A stretch of DNA of 8,107 bases from Cyanobium sp. NIES-981 (GTDB lineage: Bacteria > Cyanobacteriota > Cyanobacteriia > PCC-6307 > Cyanobiaceae). Below are positions 1 through 6,466 of the stretch, piece after piece. Numbering within the stretch: position 1 is the first letter of the stretch; every line of letters starts with the position of its first letter. Location of the stretch: positions 1 to 8,107 of the forward strand of contig CAMDSS010000079.1 in NCBI GenBank assembly GCA_945907085.1, given 5' to 3'. The notes under the pieces were generated by a model that saw nothing but the letters and a program-made list of their open reading frames with translations, had not been told where the DNA came from and did no database searches. Made by a program: the position numbers and the translations under genes.

Positions 1-366
1 CCAAACCCCGGCAGCCAGCGCCAACACCTCCGCCTCGGTGGAAGCCCGCAGATGCTCACAGGGGTCGTGGCGGAGCAGGCTGCTCCAACCACAGCTATCC
101 CCCTGCTGCAGGGTTTCCACCGTGTGCAATTCGCCATCGAGGGGGTCCACCGCGAGGGACCGCAGGCTGCCGCTCAACACGAACAACACCGCATCCGGGA
201 GCACGTCAGGGCGCAGCACGGTCTGGCCCAGCCGGTAGGTGCGCAACTCCAACGCCAACTCCAGGGCCGCCGCCTGGTCAAGGCTCAGGCAATCAAAGGG
301 TCGATAGCTGCGCAGCAGCTGGCCAGCAGCTCCAACCGTTGGTGGCCGCAGGGCGGAACTGCTCAT
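1..366 (-). CDS. N-terminus of a probable type I secretion ABC exporter with cyclic-nucleotide-binding-like domain (partial)
   Basis: The first 122 residues of a gene that continues past the left window edge. Residues about 20-120 look like a cyclic-nucleotide-binding (CNB) beta-roll: helical lead-in, then YRLGQTVLRP (44-53), LFVLSGSLR (61-69), a turn with GD (89-90), GWSSLLRHDPCEHLRAST (93-110) and EVLALAAG. The phosphate-binding cassette is degenerate: the usual GE is GW, although an RA pair (108-109) remains, so cAMP binding is doubtful. From memory, GW-S-LL followed by PCE and AST is typical of CNB domains at the front of cyanobacterial peptidase/ABC exporters (HlyB/SunT type); the peptidase, membrane and ATPase parts would lie outside the window. 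The ATG overlaps the stop of the upstream isomerase gene as ATGA, indicating translational coupling. The isomerase neighbour supports the exporter reading. Alternatives are a stand-alone CNB protein or a Crp-like regulator. The fold is fairly sure; the exporter identity is inferred. Confidence 0.7.
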   Translation of the reverse strand, partial: MSSSALRPPTVGAAGQLLRSYRPFDCLSLDQAAALELALELRTYRLGQTVLRPDVLPDAVLFVLSGSLRSLAVDPLDGELHTVETLQQGDSCGWSSLLRHDPCEHLRASTEAEVLALAAGVW

Positions 367-1163
367 GGCACCAGGGGCTCCCCAGGCACGGGAACCGGAT
401 CGGGCTCACCGCCCTGGAGGAGCACCTCCACCTGCTCACCCAGCCAACGCTCAAACAGTTCATGGAGCATCTGGGCCCGGGTTGGGTCATCCAATTGGGC
501 CGGAAGGAGCCTTTCCAAGCGCACCACCAACCAGACATCACCAATGGCAAAGGTGGGCCAGATCTGGCCTTCCCGTCCCACCCGCAACCGCTTGGCCAGC
601 TCGGGGTGGGCCGCCGTCATCGCAATCGGGCCGATGAGACCGCCGGTTTCTGTCTCGGGCCCCTCACTGAACTGCTCTGCGAGGGAACGGAAGCTGGCCC
701 CCTCCTCCCGTACCCGGAGGTACAGCTCTTCAGCGAGCGCCCGGTCGCTCACCCGCAGCAGGGAATACACCACCCGATCCAAATCATCCTTGCGATCCAG
801 GAAGCGGATCTCCACCTCCTCATCGAACCGCCACGCGCTCCAGCGCCGCAGCCGCTCGGCCAGGCTGGCGATGGCCAGCACATCCTCAGGGCCCCAGCCC
901 CGGGTGGCCAACCAGGCCTGACGCTCTGCCTGTGAGCTCCCCGCCTCGCCCTCCATCAGGGCCGAGGCCAGGGCGTGTTCCTCCTCCGGCGCCAGGGGCA
1001 CCACGGCAGCCACGGCCTCCTGGACCTGGGCCCGGGCCAACTCCCGGTTCAGGCCATGGCGCAGGATCAGCCGATTGGCCTCCTCCACCGACAGCAGCGG
1101 CTTACCAGGAGCAAGGGCAATGGCCCGCTCAGGGGCGACTCCAGAGAGGGTGGGTTGGGCCAT
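363..1163 (-). CDS. parvulin-type peptidyl-prolyl cis-trans isomerase, SurA-like
   Basis: A 266-residue protein. Residues about 20-110 form a helical, SurA/trigger-like N-terminal region (LLSVEEANRLILRHGLNREL and following). Residues about 131-233 match a PpiC/parvulin domain: YSLLRVSD, then AEELYLRVREEGASFRSLAEQFS (145-167), GGLIGPI (174-180), HPELAKRL, and a closing strand DVWLVVRLERLLP. No signal peptide or membrane segment is visible, so it should act in the cytoplasm, unlike classical periplasmic SurA. The family catalyses proline isomerisation and acts as a chaperone. Its position just before the exporter-like gene suggests it handles the exporter's substrate. I chose the ATG at 1163 because it overlaps the glycosyltransferase stop as TGATG and has GGAAGG a few bases upstream. 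An open frame extends 41 codons further, but that extension is Pro/Gly/Arg-rich and lies over the conserved 3' end of the upstream gene, so it is unlikely to be used. The 3' end overlaps the next gene as ATGA. Confidence 0.83.
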   Translation of the reverse strand: MAQPTLSGVAPERAIALAPGKPLLSVEEANRLILRHGLNRELARAQVQEAVAAVVPLAPEEEHALASALMEGEAGSSQAERQAWLATRGWGPEDVLAIASLAERLRRWSAWRFDEEVEIRFLDRKDDLDRVVYSLLRVSDRALAEELYLRVREEGASFRSLAEQFSEGPETETGGLIGPIAMTAAHPELAKRLRVGREGQIWPTFAIGDVWLVVRLERLLPAQLDDPTRAQMLHELFERWLGEQVEVLLQGGEPDPVPVPGEPLVP

Positions 1164-4045
1164 CAGCCTTCCACCCGCACGGGCAAGCCCACCTGGCGCA
1201 GGGCCCGGGCCATCAAGGCCAAGCCGCGCTCGCGGCCATAGCGGCTGCGCCCATGGGCCAGGGCAGCCAGGCTCATCCGCTGCCACAGGTCGTCGCTATC
1301 CAGCAGGGCTGAGAGCTGCTCCAGCCATTCAGCCGGGGTCTCGGCGATCAACACCTCATCGCCATGGCGGAGCTCCGTGCCCTCGGCAGCCACCGGGGTG
1401 AGCACCTGGGGGATCCCGCGGGCGAGGCCTTCGACAACCTTGCCCTTGAGGCCAGCTCCGCAGCGAAGGGGGGCGATGAACACCCGGTGCCTGTCGTAAA
1501 TCGGTGCGGTATCCGCCACCCATCCCTCCACCCGTACCCCGGCGTGGTCAGACCAGGCCTGGGCCTGCTCCGGGTTCAGGCCACTGCCATAGAGATGCAA
1601 CACCAGGGCGGGATGCCGCTGGTGCAACAGCGGCCAAACATCCACCAAGAACGCCCCAATCGCATCGACGTTGGGGGGATGCCGATAGCTACCCAAGAAG
1701 GCCAGGCCTTCGCGGCCTGCCAGGGGGGCGGCTTCTCGAACCGTCTCCACGACCCATGGGCAGGGGGATGTGGCGGCCCGGCCGAGGCTGTCGGTTTCAA
1801 TCAGGCTTCGCTCAAGTGCGCTGTAGCTGAGGGTGAGATCGACTTGGGCCATCGCTTCGAGTTCCTCCCGGCGGGTCGAGGCCACCGCCTCCAGGGCCCG
1901 CTCGTGGGCCCCTCCTTCCAGCCCCGCCACCAGCGCCTGACGCAGCTCCCGGAGGTAGTGGAGATCGGCATTACAGAACAGCAACTTCGCCTTGGGGGCC
2001 TGCTCCTTGATGGCGGCAATGTGGTCGCGAACGGTGGTGTAGCGGGTGATGTAGATCAGCTCAAATTCCCGCCCCCGGGCTCGCAGGAACTGCTCCACCG
2101 ACAGCACAAAGGGTGCATGGATCGACTCAATGCCGCTGCGCTGGAGCTCTTCGCTATAGGCCCCCAACCAGGCCAGGTTGGCCGGCAAAAAGGTGACCTT
2201 CCAACCCAGGCTCTGGAGCAATTCCATCTCGTTGAGGGCGGCTTGGCTGCCGGCATCCCGATCCGGCTGGGGAGGCGCATGGTCAAGCACCAAGGCCCGG
2301 CCGATGATGCCGCGATCCTTCAGCCGTTCCGCCTCCTCCCTGGAGGGTTCTCCCGAGGGCAGCAGGGCGTGGTGCCACTTGTCTCGAAACAGGGGCGCAT
2401 GCTCCAGTTGCAAGCGTTTGACGCTTTGGGCGTCCGAGGTGTCAACGCCAGAGGTGGTGCCCTCATGGTGGACAACCCGGGCCAGGGGGGCACAACGCAC
2501 CTCCAGACCCATGGCCCTCACCTTGAAGGCCAAATCGGTGTCTTCGAAGTAGGCCGGAGCAAATTCGGGGCTAAAGCCCCCCACCTGGTGCCACAGGGCC
2601 AGGGGCATGGCCAGGGCTGCACCGCTGACGTAGTCAACCTGGCGGGTATAGCTCACTTTGGGGTCGTAGGGGTTGCCGCCGCGGCCGTAATTCCAGGGCT
2701 GGCCCTCACCCCAGACAATCCCCCCCGATTCCTGCAGACGGCCATTGGGAAAGATCAGCTGGGCGCCCACGAGTCCCGTAGCCGGCCAGCGGTAAAAGGG
2801 CTCGAGCAGTTCCTCCAACCACAGGCAACACGGCTGGGTGTCGTTGTTTAGCAGCACCACGTACTCCCCGCGGGCCAAGCCCACACCGCTGTGACAGGCC
2901 TGGTTAAAGCCCGTGGCCTGGCCATGGCGCACCAGCCGGCAACCCTCCACATCCCGGGCGAGGGCCTCCGTGGTGCCATCGCTCGAGCCGTCGTCCACCA
3001 CGATCACCTCAAAGGGCACGCGGGTTGGGGCATAGGCCAGAGCCAACAGGCAGCGGCGCGTCACGCCGTAGTGGTTATGGGCCGGGATGACAACCGAGAC
3101 CCGCGGCTCCTCGCTGGTCGGCAAGGCCATGGGAACTCCCAACAGTCTGCTGGGCGGCTCGTCTGCCCCCGCTTCCGCAAGCAGATGGTGCAGCCGGGGC
3201 AGCTCTGGGGAAAGGGGAGCCCCTGCAGCCACAGCCCAATGCATCCAAGTCGTCAGACTTCGATGCTGCTCCCGAACCAGGGGATTGAGCTGGTCTGGGA
3301 AGGGAGGGTGTCCGTGCTCCAGCAGGGCCGGCCAGGGGGTGAGCTCAAACGGGGCAAGCTCAAGGCGGGCATCGAGGCTGATCCCCCCACCATCGAGCAG
3401 CTCGAGATGGTGGGGGCCGCCATCGCAAACCTGGGCGGGAAGGGCCAGATGGAAGCGGCCCTGGGTATCGCACTGCAACCGCTCCCGGATCGTGCCGTCG
3501 ATCAACAGCGACAACTCCTGGGCCTGCGGTCCCCAGCCGTGAACCCAGGGCCCTTCCAGGGGATGGAGGCCACCTGCGGCTCCAGGGCCACCGCCACCTC
3601 CAGCCCCACCAACCCTGGCTGCACCCTGGCGTCCCAGGGCCTCGAGCTGGCGATAGCGCTGGGGATTAAGCCGCTGGGGACTACCGCTGAGCTCCACCTC
3701 CCCATCGGGGGTCAGCACAAAGGCCCGCAACACGCTGCCCGTACCCCGCACCGGCAGGGGCAGTGGCAAGGGCCCCTCCACCAGGAAACCGCACTGGGCT
3801 GAGCGCCCCTCAAGCTCCAGCTCGGGCCTGTAGCGGTTCGCCGCCACCTCCGCCATCGGCCAGCTCTGGGCTGGAGGCAGCAGGTCTTCCACCACCAGGC
3901 GCACCTGGGCTGGCGCCTGGTGGTCGGATGGCGCCACAGCGCAGGCCCAACCACTCAGTTGGCCGCCATCCATCAAGTCATCGAGCCGGCCAGCCCAGGA
4001 TCCCCGCAGATGGGGGGCAATCGCCAACGGAAGGCTGGTCGGCAC
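1163..4045 (-). CDS. large bidomain glycosyltransferase (GT2 + GT4-like) with duplicated N-terminal beta module
   Basis: A 960-residue enzyme likely to build a surface polysaccharide or glycoprotein glycan from nucleotide sugars at the cytoplasmic side; the sugar and acceptor cannot be read from sequence. Order of parts: two related beta-rich modules (about 16-130 and 162-232) joined by a glycine-rich linker (about 145-159); a helical spacer (about 240-310); a GT2 domain with VSVVIPAHN (316-324), VVDDGSSDGT (349-358), LLNND as the DxD equivalent (398-402), VSGAALAM (483-490) and the acceptor-side FEDTDLAFKVR (500-510); then a second domain opening with LVLDHAPPQPDRDAGS (585-600) and ending as a GT-B/GT4-like fold, with FLGSYRHPPNVDAI (783-796), LHLYGSG (817-823) and GAGLKGKVVEGLARGIPQV (863-881, with the conserved Glu). 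No signal peptide or membrane helix is visible. The start is GTG: an in-frame TGA lies only five codons upstream, and GAAGG (4059-4055) sits 9 bases before it. The gene leads the minus-strand block and overlaps the isomerase start as TGATG. Confidence 0.9.
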   Translation of the reverse strand: MPTSLPLAIAPHLRGSWAGRLDDLMDGGQLSGWACAVAPSDHQAPAQVRLVVEDLLPPAQSWPMAEVAANRYRPELELEGRSAQCGFLVEGPLPLPLPVRGTGSVLRAFVLTPDGEVELSGSPQRLNPQRYRQLEALGRQGAARVGGAGGGGGPGAAGGLHPLEGPWVHGWGPQAQELSLLIDGTIRERLQCDTQGRFHLALPAQVCDGGPHHLELLDGGGISLDARLELAPFELTPWPALLEHGHPPFPDQLNPLVREQHRSLTTWMHWAVAAGAPLSPELPRLHHLLAEAGADEPPSRLLGVPMALPTSEEPRVSVVIPAHNHYGVTRRCLLALAYAPTRVPFEVIVVDDGSSDGTTEALARDVEGCRLVRHGQATGFNQACHSGVGLARGEYVVLLNNDTQPCCLWLEELLEPFYRWPATGLVGAQLIFPNGRLQESGGIVWGEGQPWNYGRGGNPYDPKVSYTRQVDYVSGAALAMPLALWHQVGGFSPEFAPAYFEDTDLAFKVRAMGLEVRCAPLARVVHHEGTTSGVDTSDAQSVKRLQLEHAPLFRDKWHHALLPSGEPSREEAERLKDRGIIGRALVLDHAPPQPDRDAGSQAALNEMELLQSLGWKVTFLPANLAWLGAYSEELQRSGIESIHAPFVLSVEQFLRARGREFELIYITRYTTVRDHIAAIKEQAPKAKLLFCNADLHYLRELRQALVAGLEGGAHERALEAVASTRREELEAMAQVDLTLSYSALERSLIETDSLGRAATSPCPWVVETVREAAPLAGREGLAFLGSYRHPPNVDAIGAFLVDVWPLLHQRHPALVLHLYGSGLNPEQAQAWSDHAGVRVEGWVADTAPIYDRHRVFIAPLRCGAGLKGKVVEGLARGIPQVLTPVAAEGTELRHGDEVLIAETPAEWLEQLSALLDSDDLWQRMSLAALAHGRSRYGRERGLALMARALRQVGLPVRVEG
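3569..3613 (-). other. glycine-rich interdomain linker in the glycosyltransferase
   Basis: Codons about 145-159 encode VGGAGGGGGPGAAGG-type sequence between the two N-terminal beta modules. It is low-complexity, GGN-rich DNA and probably a flexible hinge. Such tracts vary in length between relatives and are prone to slippage. Confidence 0.75.
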
Positions 4046-4054
4046 GGAATAGGG

Positions 4055-4059
4055 CCTTC
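4055..4059 (-). promoter_or_regulatory. ribosome binding site deciding the GTG start of the glycosyltransferase
   Basis: GAAGG on the minus strand, 9 bases before the GTG at 4045. Its first two bases belong to the in-frame TGA stop (4060-4058), which excludes any start further upstream. This supports GTG rather than the first internal ATG, at codon 25. Confidence 0.6.
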
Positions 4060-4116
4060 ATCGGGGAACGATGTCCACAAACTATTGATGCCCCACGGGA
4101 TAGGGCTCCGCGATGC

Positions 4117-4121
4117 AGGAG
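4117..4121 (+). promoter_or_regulatory. Shine-Dalgarno AGGAG setting the start at 4128
   Basis: AGGAG with a 6-base spacer before the ATG at 4128. An in-frame ATG at 4113 would add five residues, but it lies too close to, and upstream of, this site and has no comparable motif of its own. I therefore prefer 4128. Confidence 0.7.
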
Positions 4122-4127
4122 CGCGAA

Positions 4128-6353
4128 ATGAAGGCCGTTGAAGTGCTGCGCAAACAGGACCTGCTGCGCAAGCAAGCAGATGGCCAGGCCTCAGGGCTGG
4201 GGATCTGGCTGCCCCTAGAGACAATCTGGGAGATACCCCTCAGCGAACCGTCACGGCTGGTGCTGTGGCGCTATCTGCTCACCCAGCTCGACGATGGCGA
4301 AGGCAATAGCTACGGGGATAGAGGTGGGGATGGTGATGTTCGCGCGTCCCTTTTGGCATCCCTTTGCGGGCTAGAACCCCTGGTGGCCTGCCAGCACCTG
4401 GAGCACGGAGGATGGGAGGACGCCGAGAGCAACTGGTGCGCAGCCCTGGAGCACCACCACCAGCTGCAGGAGCTCAAGCCCAAGGCGGCCCAAGCCCTGG
4501 GACCGACCTTGGCCGAGGGGCTGGTGCAAGTGCTGGCAAAGCTGGATCAGGTACTCACCCATGGCCAGTGGACGCCCCCAAGTTCCGGCCACGAGGTGGC
4601 CCGCCTGCATGGACTGGCCTGCGATCTGATTGAGCAGATCCAAACCCTGGGCCAACCGCTACCTAACTGGTTTGCCGTGGTGGAAGAGGGCCTGGTGCGC
4701 CGCGGTGCCCTGGCCCTGCTCGAGCAACCGGAACGGAGCTGCCAACAACGGGCGGTGGCGCTCCTGCTAAGGCTGGCGCAACTGCAGCAGCCCGTGCCGG
4801 ATTGGCTACCCATCCGTGTCGAAGCTGCCCTGATCGGGCTCCTCACGGAGCTCACCGAGCAAACAGAACCTGCCTACACCCCGGTAGCCATTGCCAGCTT
4901 GGTGGCGAGCTGCCGCCAACTCACGGAGCTCGTGGCCGAACCGGCCAGGCGCACCGCCATTGCCGAAGCCCTCGAGCGTGCCCACTTGAGCATTGGGCTG
5001 CCCCTTGCCCAGTCGTACCCGCACGAGGCCTACCCGCACAAAGCCCAGCCCAAAGCGGCCTTGGCCCCCGAGCAGATCGGCGTTCTGGTGGAGGAGTGGC
5101 TCGAAGACACGGCGATGGAGGCCCCACCGGTAGACCTGGGCCTGGTGTGGGTTCCAGGGGCCCGGGCCCTACCCCACAGCCAGGGGCGGCTCGACCTCAA
5201 CCTGGCCGCCCTCACCAGCCCGGGGGATGCAGATCCCAAGGCGTTGCAGAGGGGAATCGAGGCGTTCTTTCAACCCCTCCAGGCCCCCACGCTGGAGCGC
5301 AGCTTTCGCCTGCGCCAGCCCCTGGCCAGCCTGCTGGAATCCCTGGCCCACCTGTGGGGATCAGGGGGAAGCCTCAGTCCAGCCGACTGCACGGCCCTGG
5401 GCTGGGCCCAGGGAACCTGGAACCGTTGCGGTGGCCCCGGAGCCCTGGGCTGTCCGTTGCTCCCAGCCGCTAGTCCAGCGGCAGTGTTTGAAGCGGGCCA
5501 CTGCGTTGTCCAACCCAGCCCCATCCAGCTGGCCGGCCTGCGCAGCTGGCTGATGGATCGCAAGGGGATGGAGAGCGCCCTAGGCACCATCCGCCGCCAT
5601 CACCACGACCCCAGCTTCATGGCCCAGCAACCGCACCAGGAATCGGGCGAACCGGGCAATGCCCTCGAAAGCCTCTGCCAACTCCAGGTGGAGGAGGGCT
5701 TCTATGCCCATGCCGCCAACCCCTTCGCCAGCCTTGGCGCCTGGGCGGAACCGAGCCTGGCCCTGCTGGCCAAGGCCCAGGTGGTGCTCGATCCCCAACT
5801 CCCCGGCCATGCCCTCTTTGCCGTGCTGCAGGGCCTCATTCAGGAGCAGGGAACGCTGCCCAACCTGGTGAGCTGGCCTGGGGAAGCGGCCTTCTACCAC
5901 TGCCTAGCTGGCCAGGAAGTGCTGCTCATCAGTCCCCTTGCCGCGGAGGTGGAGGCGCAACACCGCAGTGGCCGGGCCTTTGATCTGTTCACCGACCTGC
6001 CCATCGCCCCCTACGGGCTGCGTTGTTTGCAGGGGCCGGACTCCCTGTATCCGCACCGCCCCGATCAAGGGTTTGAGGCCAGCCTGGCCCAATGCCTACA
6101 GGCCATCGAAGACAAGGCCAGGGCGTTGCCCTTCACGGTGTTCCTCACCGCCTGTGGCGCCTACGACCTGCCCCTCTGCCATGCCGTCCAAGAACGCTAT
6201 GGCTGCACCGCCGTAGCCATCGGTCCCAATCTGCATGCCCGCTTTGGCTTGGAGCAGCCGGCGAGCCAGGGGTGGCGCCTGCTCCAGCGCCGGGCCGATC
6301 GCTGGCAATGCCTACCGGCCGCTACGTCAAGCCGTCAGGACGCCAAACCATGA
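4128..6353 (+). CDS. 741-residue protein of unknown function; helical N-terminal half, polysaccharide-cluster-like C-terminal segment
   Basis: I do not recognise this protein as a whole. Residues 1-290 are predicted mostly helical and Leu/Ala/Gln-rich, with an internal repeat carrying QPLPNW (176-181) and QPVPDW (221-226), exactly 45 residues apart. A short tandem YPHEA/YPHKA (297-306) marks a linker. The middle (about 335-580) contains LVWVPGARALP, a GSGG turn, and a His run (491-493) followed by DPSF. The C-terminal part (about 588-725) reads EVLLISPLAAEVEAQHR, FDLFTDLP, then LTACGAYDLPLCHAV (673-687) and AVAIGPNLHARFGL (675-708 region). From memory this resembles the 'SPF..I..Q ... GAGAYGLPLA ... 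LGG.LQLLFGI' ending of proteins in capsule and glycan clusters, some considered glycosyltransferases of GT-D type; that link is tentative and I see no clear DxE catalytic motif. No signal peptide or membrane segment is visible. The start at 4128 has AGGAG 6 bases upstream. It heads the plus-strand block, and its stop overlaps an ATG as ATGA. Confidence 0.75.
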   Translation: MKAVEVLRKQDLLRKQADGQASGLGIWLPLETIWEIPLSEPSRLVLWRYLLTQLDDGEGNSYGDRGGDGDVRASLLASLCGLEPLVACQHLEHGGWEDAESNWCAALEHHHQLQELKPKAAQALGPTLAEGLVQVLAKLDQVLTHGQWTPPSSGHEVARLHGLACDLIEQIQTLGQPLPNWFAVVEEGLVRRGALALLEQPERSCQQRAVALLLRLAQLQQPVPDWLPIRVEAALIGLLTELTEQTEPAYTPVAIASLVASCRQLTELVAEPARRTAIAEALERAHLSIGLPLAQSYPHEAYPHKAQPKAALAPEQIGVLVEEWLEDTAMEAPPVDLGLVWVPGARALPHSQGRLDLNLAALTSPGDADPKALQRGIEAFFQPLQAPTLERSFRLRQPLASLLESLAHLWGSGGSLSPADCTALGWAQGTWNRCGGPGALGCPLLPAASPAAVFEAGHCVVQPSPIQLAGLRSWLMDRKGMESALGTIRRHHHDPSFMAQQPHQESGEPGNALESLCQLQVEEGFYAHAANPFASLGAWAEPSLALLAKAQVVLDPQLPGHALFAVLQGLIQEQGTLPNLVSWPGEAAFYHCLAGQEVLLISPLAAEVEAQHRSGRAFDLFTDLPIAPYGLRCLQGPDSLYPHRPDQGFEASLAQCLQAIEDKARALPFTVFLTACGAYDLPLCHAVQERYGCTAVAIGPNLHARFGLEQPASQGWRLLQRRADRWQCLPAATSSRQDAKP
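4608..4869 (+). repeat. two-copy 45-residue helical repeat within the 741-residue protein
   Basis: Protein residues about 161-202 and 206-247 align with a constant offset of 45. Shared features are hydrophobic helix - Q - P - (L/V) - P - (N/D) - W - (F/L) - x3 - (V/E) - hydrophobic helix ending in EQPE or EQTE. The DNA copies have diverged, so the repeat is visible only in protein. This suggests an alpha-solenoid-like region. A convincing third copy is not seen. Confidence 0.6.
5016..5045 (+). repeat. tandem 15-base repeat inside the 741-residue gene
   Basis: TACCCGCACGAGGCC is followed directly by TACCCGCACAAAGCC (13 of 15 identical), encoding YPHEA then YPHKA. It lies in a proline-rich linker between the helical half and the middle domain. 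It is in frame and probably a recent small duplication. Confidence 0.75.
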
Positions 6354-6466
6354 ACACACTGAACCCATTGGCATCCCTTCGCCATGGGCCTTACCGGTGT
6401 GCAAGCTGTTGCCAAGCCCGCGCTACTTCCCGAGCTACGGCCCGAGCTGCTGGCGCTGCACGATGA
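6350..6466 (+). other. likely displaced 5' end of the methyltransferase gene (out-of-frame N-terminal fragment)
   Basis: The ATG at 6350 overlaps the preceding stop as ATGA and has AGGA (6337-6340) 9 bases upstream, so it is the best-equipped start for the next gene. Its frame encodes MNTLNPLASLRHGPYRCASC and a few more residues, then degrades into Ala/Arg/Thr-rich sequence and stops at 6466. The Cys-x2-Cys start resembles the zinc-binding N-terminus common in this methyltransferase group. Near 6419 the plausible protein continues in a second frame (RYFPSYG, 6421-6441), and from 6444 in the main methyltransferase frame (ELLALHDDH). This could be a real disruption, two base-calling errors, or chance. 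As it stands, only a 38-residue peptide is encoded. Confidence 0.45.

Larger units (their letters stand above)
4046..4127. promoter_or_regulatory. divergent intergenic region, probable back-to-back promoters
   Basis: These 82 bases separate the GTG of the minus-strand glycosyltransferase from the ATG of the plus-strand 741-residue gene, and must carry the 5' signals for both if they are transcribed separately. The only AT-richer patch is around 4077-4090 (ACAAACTATTGATG), where a -10-like hexamer could be placed on either strand, but I see no convincing -35/-10 pair. GGCCTTCAT (4053-4061) and ATGAAGGCC (4128-4136) form a perfect 9-base inverted repeat around the region. Ribosome binding sites for both genes lie at its edges. 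The promoter role is inferred from the layout. Confidence 0.4.

Noticed and set aside
52..935. Overlapping plus-strand frames of 289 and 198 codons.
   Set aside because: They are antisense to the isomerase and the CNB-like gene, both supported by motifs and by start/stop overlaps.
1164..1286. A 41-codon N-terminal extension of the prolyl isomerase.
   Set aside because: It overlaps the conserved 3' end of the glycosyltransferase and is Pro/Gly/Arg-rich; the ATG at 1163 with TGATG coupling is a better start.
1364..2851. A 495-codon open frame on the plus strand.
   Set aside because: It lies wholly antisense to the glycosyltransferase, whose GT2 and GT4-like motifs are unmistakable. Long antisense frames are expected in GC-rich DNA, and its translation shows no recognisable domain.
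2891..3802. A 303-codon plus-strand frame.
   Set aside because: It is antisense to the same glycosyltransferase (N-terminal modules and GT2 start); its composition (Gly, Gln, His, Pro) looks like a shadow.
4113..4127. Upstream ATG giving a 746-residue form of the unassigned protein.
   Set aside because: The AGGAG at 4117-4121 lies within that extension and is correctly spaced only for the ATG at 4128.
4046..4127. A riboswitch or small RNA in the divergent gap.
   Set aside because: Only 82 bases shared by two 5' ends; no conserved aptamer pattern or terminator-like hairpin with a U-run is visible.
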